A DNA stretch of 12,611 bases from CAZUZD01 sp964624465 (GTDB lineage Bacteria; Planctomycetota; Planctomycetia; Isosphaerales; Isosphaeraceae), in assembly GCA_964624465.1 (NCBI GenBank), contig CAZUZD010000174.1:1-12611 (forward strand). The letters run 5' to 3'. The notes beneath the pieces are model-generated. The model was not told where the DNA came from. It worked only from the letters and a program-made list of their open reading frames with translations, and did not search any database. A program made the position numbers and the translations under genes. Positions 5,852-12,611 of this stretch are shown here, one piece after another. How positions within the stretch are numbered: position 1 is the first letter of the stretch; each line of letters starts with the position of its first letter.

Positions 5852-8800
5852 GTGATTATCCGCGAATTATTTATTTCCGACGTCACGCGCGATATCCCGC
5901 CGGTCGTCTACTTCCACGAGAAGGCCCCCGAGAAGCTCGCCAGCGAGGTCTCGGAGTACATCATCACCGGCGGCTGGCCTGAGGATCACCCCAACCACCG
6001 CCGCGTGCCCGAGGGCATTCACGAGCAGTACGTCCGGCTGCTGCGGGCCATCGTGGCCGAGCTGGACAAGCCGGGCGGGCCGGAATTGCCCAACGCCTGG
6101 ATCTCGGGTTTCTACGGTTCCGGTAAGTCGAGCTTCGCGAAGCTCTTCGGGCTGGCACTCGACGGAGTCGCACTGCCCGACGGCAACTCGCTGGCCGAGG
6201 CGCTGCTGCGCCGCGACGTCACGCCCCGATCCGAGGAGCTGCGGACGGCCTGGAACAAGCTCCGCAGCAAGGTCGACCCCCTCTCGGTGGTCTTCGACAT
6301 CGGCGGGATTGCCCGCGACAACGAGCACATCCACTCGGCCGCGGTGCGTCAGGTGCAGCAGCGGCTCGGCTACTGCTCGTCCGAGCCGCTGGTCGCCGAC
6401 TTCGAGCTGAAGCTCGAACGCGACAACGAGTGGGGCAAGTTCCAGGAGACCGCCGCCTGGGTGCTGGAACGCCCCTGGTCCGAGCTCAAGGACAGGCAAC
6501 TCGCCGAGGAAGACTTCTCGCTCGTCCTCTCGAAGCTGTATCCGGACAAGTACACCGACCCGATGAGCTGGTACATGAGCCGGGCCGGCACGAATCCGAG
6601 GGCGGACTCGCCCGAGGAGGCCGTCGCCGCGATCCGCGACATGCTCAAGTTCCGCAAGCCGGGAGCGACCCTGTTCCTCGTCGTCGACGAGGTCTCGCAG
6701 TACGTCCTCTCGAACAAAGATCGGGTTGACCGGCTCCGCGCCTTCGCGACCGCCCTCGGATCGAGCCTCAAGGGGAAGGTCTGGCTGCTGGCGCTCGGGC
6801 AGCAGAAGCTCGACGAGCAGGCCGACGACTCGTTCCTGATCTGGGCCAAGGACCGGTTCCCGCCCAAGCTCCGCGTGCACCTGGCGGCCACGAACATCCG
6901 CGACGTCGTGCACAAGCGGCTCCTCCAGAAGCGGACCGAGGCCGTGGGGCCGCTGCGGGCCCTGTTCGAGAAGCACCGGGCCGACCTGAAGCTCTTCGCC
7001 TACGGCTGCGACGACATCACGGCGGACGAGTTCGTCGACGTCTATCCCATGCTGCCGGGCCACGTCGAGCTGCTGCTCCAGATCACGACGGCGCTCCGGA
7101 CCCGATCCGCCCGGGCGCAGGGCGACGACCAGGCGATCCGCGGGCTCCTGCAGCTCCTGGGCGAGCTGTTCCGCGACCGGAAGCTGGCCGACATGGCGGT
7201 CGGCTCGCTCGTGACCCTCGACCAGGTCTACGAGGTCCAGCACACCGCGCTCGACTCCGACGTGCAGTCGAGCATGGCACGCATCCTGAACCAGTGCGCC
7301 AACGACCCGACCGACGTCACCCGGAAGGTGGCGAAGGTGGTGGCGCTGCTGGAGCTGATCCAGGACGTCCTGCCCACCGACGCCAGGTTCGTCGCCCAGT
7401 GCCTCTACGACCGGATCGATCGAGGGAACCGGGTCGCCGAGGTCACGGAGGCCCTGGAAGACCTCCGACGTCGCAACCTGCTCGGCTACTCGGAGAAGAC
7501 CGGCTACAAGATCCAGTCCACGGCCGGCGAGGAGTGGGATCGCGAGCGCAAGGATATCGGCGTCGCACGCGAGGAGATCGGCTCCCTGGTCCAGGAGTCA
7601 CTCAAGCTCCTGCTGGCGGGCCCCGAGCGACCGCGGCTCGAAGGCCGCCCCTTCCCGTGGACGGGCCGCTTCTCGGACGGTCGGCGCGTGGACGACATCA
7701 CGATCGCCGACGCCCGCGACGATGCGACCGTCGTGGTCGACTTCCGGTTCCTGGCCCGGGACGAGCGGACCGAGAGTACCTGGGTGAAGCGGAGCGCCGA
7801 GGAGGCGCTCAAGGACCGGCTGGTCTGGGTCTGCGGCAGCTCTGACCTGATGGAGGAGAAGGCCCGCGAGCTCCAGCGGTCGCAGGGCATGGTGGCCAAG
7901 TACCGGCCTCGGCGCGAGTCGCTGGTGCCCGCCCGGAAACTCCTCCTCCAACAGGAAGAGAACCGGGCCGAGGACCTCCATAAAGAGCTGCAATTGGCGG
8001 TGGCTTCGGCCTGGATGGCGGGTCGGTTCTACTTCCGGGGTCGGACCTTCTCGCCCGAGGAACAGGGCGATTCGTTCGGCAAGGCGGTGCTGGCCGCCGG
8101 CAAGCGGGTGCTGCCGGAGCTCTACCCGCACTTCGTGGCGACGGCGATCACTCCGCAGGAGGTCCTGCAACTCGTCGACCATGACCTCTCGGGGCCCTCG
8201 TCCAAGTTCCTGGCCGGGGAGCTGGGCATCCTGGAACTCGACTCGGGGCGCTACGTCGCGGCGTGCAGTGGTGTGGTGCCGCGTCGGGTCCTGGAGTACA
8301 TCGAGTCCGAGGGTGGGCTCGGCGGCACCGCACTGCTGACGAATTTCGGCGGGCCGCCGTACGGGTACACGCCCAACGTGGTGAAGGCCTGCGTCGCTGG
8401 CCTGCTGCGGGGGGGCAAGCTCCGGATTCAGCCCGAGGGGGGCGCCGAGATCACGGCGATCCGCGATGCCGGCGTCCGCGACCTCTTCGACAAGGATCGC
8501 GACTTCAAGCGAGCGTCGTACTTCCCGGCGGGCGAGGACGACGTGGGGGTCCCGGCCCGGAACCGGATCTGCAAGTTCCTCGAACGCGAGTTCGAGCGGC
8601 TGATGGAGCGCGACGACGACGCCATCGCCAACGCCGTCTCCGACCTCTTCCCCGCCCAGGCCCAGCGGCTGCGCGCGGTCCTCGCCCAGCTGGACCGGCT
8701 CCCGGGCTCGCGTCAGGTGCCGCCTGAGCTGGGCAAGCTGGGGGACGCCCTCGAGAACTGCGTGCGGAGCTGCCGGCAGACCAAGCCGACGGTCATGCTG

Positions 8801-9472
8801 GTCAAGCGGCACCTGGATGCGCTCCAGGACGGCGTCAAGATGCTGAACCTCTTCGACGCCGAGCTCACCGACGAGGCGGTGCGAGCGGTCCGGGAGGCGG
8901 CCGATGTCCAGGCCTTCCAGATCGCCCAGCTGCGGGCGCTGGCGCCACTCGAAGGGGACCTGGACCAGGCGGCCCAGCGGATCGATCAGCAGCTGAGCCA
9001 GGGCCACCCCTGGCGTGAGATCCGCTCGATCGAGGCCGATCGGAAGACCGTGCTGGCCGCCTACGCGGCCGAGCGGGGTCGCCTGCTCCAGTGGCAGGAA
9101 CAGCTTGTCGAGCAGGCCAGGCATCGGGTGAAGGCCCGCGACGGGTTCGGGACCCTCACGGCGGACAAGGCCCACCAGGTACTCCGCCCGCTCACCGAGG
9201 CCGTCACGAACACGACGGACGCGGCCGTGGCTCCGCCGCTGCTGGCGCTCAAGGAGCCCTTCGAGGTCTCGCTCAAGCGCGCCGAGGACGAGGCGAACGA
9301 GCGGCTCGACGGGATCCTGAGCGAGGGGGACCGCCGGCTGATCGTGAAGGTCGACCTGGGGGTCCGCAACCGCGAGGTCGCAACCGAGTCCGAGGTCGAA
9401 GCGCTGGTCGCCACCATCCGGGATCGCCTGCTGGAGCAGGTCCGGGCCGGGCAGCGGGTCCGGATCCTGTAA
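5852..9472 (+). CDS. brxC: BREX P-loop ATPase BrxC (PglY family)
   Basis: A 1,206-residue protein, the expected size for BrxC/PglY, the large ATPase of BREX. The N-terminus ISDVTRDIPPVVYFHEK is typical of the family ('...V.R.I..V'). Walker A is GFYGSGKS (86-93) and Walker B LFLVVDE (274-280), followed by SQYV and by LALGQQKLDE (313-322) in a sensor-like position, so the ATPase centre looks intact. The middle holds helical regions, including winged-helix-like segments (about 480-570). The C-terminal 200 residues include long charged helices, for example about 1034-1100, likely coiled coil. In type 1 systems BrxC is required for both methylation and defence and forms large assemblies; I infer the same here. 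The start is GTG at 5852, with GAGG six bases upstream overlapping the brxB stop. Two stops in tandem (TAA TAG, 9470-9475) end the gene. It contains a run of seven G (8409-8415) and one of six (8437-8442). Confidence 0.93.
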   Translation: MIIRELFISDVTRDIPPVVYFHEKAPEKLASEVSEYIITGGWPEDHPNHRRVPEGIHEQYVRLLRAIVAELDKPGGPELPNAWISGFYGSGKSSFAKLFGLALDGVALPDGNSLAEALLRRDVTPRSEELRTAWNKLRSKVDPLSVVFDIGGIARDNEHIHSAAVRQVQQRLGYCSSEPLVADFELKLERDNEWGKFQETAAWVLERPWSELKDRQLAEEDFSLVLSKLYPDKYTDPMSWYMSRAGTNPRADSPEEAVAAIRDMLKFRKPGATLFLVVDEVSQYVLSNKDRVDRLRAFATALGSSLKGKVWLLALGQQKLDEQADDSFLIWAKDRFPPKLRVHLAATNIRDVVHKRLLQKRTEAVGPLRALFEKHRADLKLFAYGCDDITADEFVDVYPMLPGHVELLLQITTALRTRSARAQGDDQAIRGLLQLLGELFRDRKLADMAVGSLVTLDQVYEVQHTALDSDVQSSMARILNQCANDPTDVTRKVAKVVALLELIQDVLPTDARFVAQCLYDRIDRGNRVAEVTEALEDLRRRNLLGYSEKTGYKIQSTAGEEWDRERKDIGVAREEIGSLVQESLKLLLAGPERPRLEGRPFPWTGRFSDGRRVDDITIADARDDATVVVDFRFLARDERTESTWVKRSAEEALKDRLVWVCGSSDLMEEKARELQRSQGMVAKYRPRRESLVPARKLLLQQEENRAEDLHKELQLAVASAWMAGRFYFRGRTFSPEEQGDSFGKAVLAAGKRVLPELYPHFVATAITPQEVLQLVDHDLSGPSSKFLAGELGILELDSGRYVAACSGVVPRRVLEYIESEGGLGGTALLTNFGGPPYGYTPNVVKACVAGLLRGGKLRIQPEGGAEITAIRDAGVRDLFDKDRDFKRASYFPAGEDDVGVPARNRICKFLEREFERLMERDDDAIANAVSDLFPAQAQRLRAVLAQLDRLPGSRQVPPELGKLGDALENCVRSCRQTKPTVMLVKRHLDALQDGVKMLNLFDAELTDEAVRAVREAADVQAFQIAQLRALAPLEGDLDQAAQRIDQQLSQGHPWREIRSIEADRKTVLAAYAAERGRLLQWQEQLVEQARHRVKARDGFGTLTADKAHQVLRPLTEAVTNTTDAAVAPPLLALKEPFEVSLKRAEDEANERLDGILSEGDRRLIVKVDLGVRNREVATESEVEALVATIRDRLLEQVRAGQRVRIL

Positions 9473-9501
9473 TAGATAACGCATGATCGGAACGACCCAC
9501 G

Positions 9502-12609
<3,108 letters not shown>

Positions 12610-12611
12610 CT

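Overview
The window is high-GC bacterial DNA with strong G/C preference at third codon positions. It is most likely from a planctomycete (Isosphaera/Tautonia/Gemmata-like). That rests on composition and on the left-hand gene set (a Ycf46-type AAA+ ATPase with Ycf35/DUF1257 and DUF2997 proteins), which I associate with planctomycetes and cyanobacteria/plastids. The taxonomic call is an inference.

Left block, minus strand (1-3187): a compact operon reading leftwards. Its genes are a Ycf35/DUF1257-like protein (3187-2813), a 67-residue DUF2997-like protein (2816-2613, ATGA overlap with the preceding gene), a 504-residue Ycf46-like AAA+ ATPase (2533-1019), and a helical protein resembling DUF3150 (901 to beyond base 1, C-terminus cut by the window edge). 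No biochemical function is established for this set; the likely theme is an ATPase with small partners.

Divergent spacer (3188-3868): about 680 bases of lower and mixed composition without a convincing gene. It holds a plausible sigma70-type promoter pointing right (3632-3660), a direct repeat inside that promoter, and a short hairpin near the left operon.

Right block, plus strand (3869-12611): a tightly packed phage-defence operon with the order brxE - brxA - brxB - brxC - pglX. This order matches the first five genes of type 6 BREX. brxE/brxA overlap (GTGA), brxA/brxB overlap (TGATG), brxB/brxC are 8 bases apart and brxC/pglX 29 bases apart, so they are probably co-transcribed. In the family model PglX is the adenine methyltransferase that marks self DNA, BrxC is a large P-loop ATPase, and BrxA, BrxB and BrxE are small components. 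The phosphatase-fold PglZ, the ATPase BrxD and the helicase BrxHI of a full type 6 locus would be expected beyond the right edge and are not seen here.

Two features stand out. First, pglX is compositionally split: its catalytic N-terminal part is GC-rich like the rest of the operon, but from about 11,340 the specificity-determining part falls to roughly 40-47% GC with very different codon use, suggesting an exchanged target-recognition region. Second, the pglX frame ends at 12609 just after a conserved-looking segment, while the +1 frame from 12560 reads on through the window edge with a more PglX-like and GC-rich sequence. The gene is therefore probably frameshifted (real or a sequence error) and continues outside the window.
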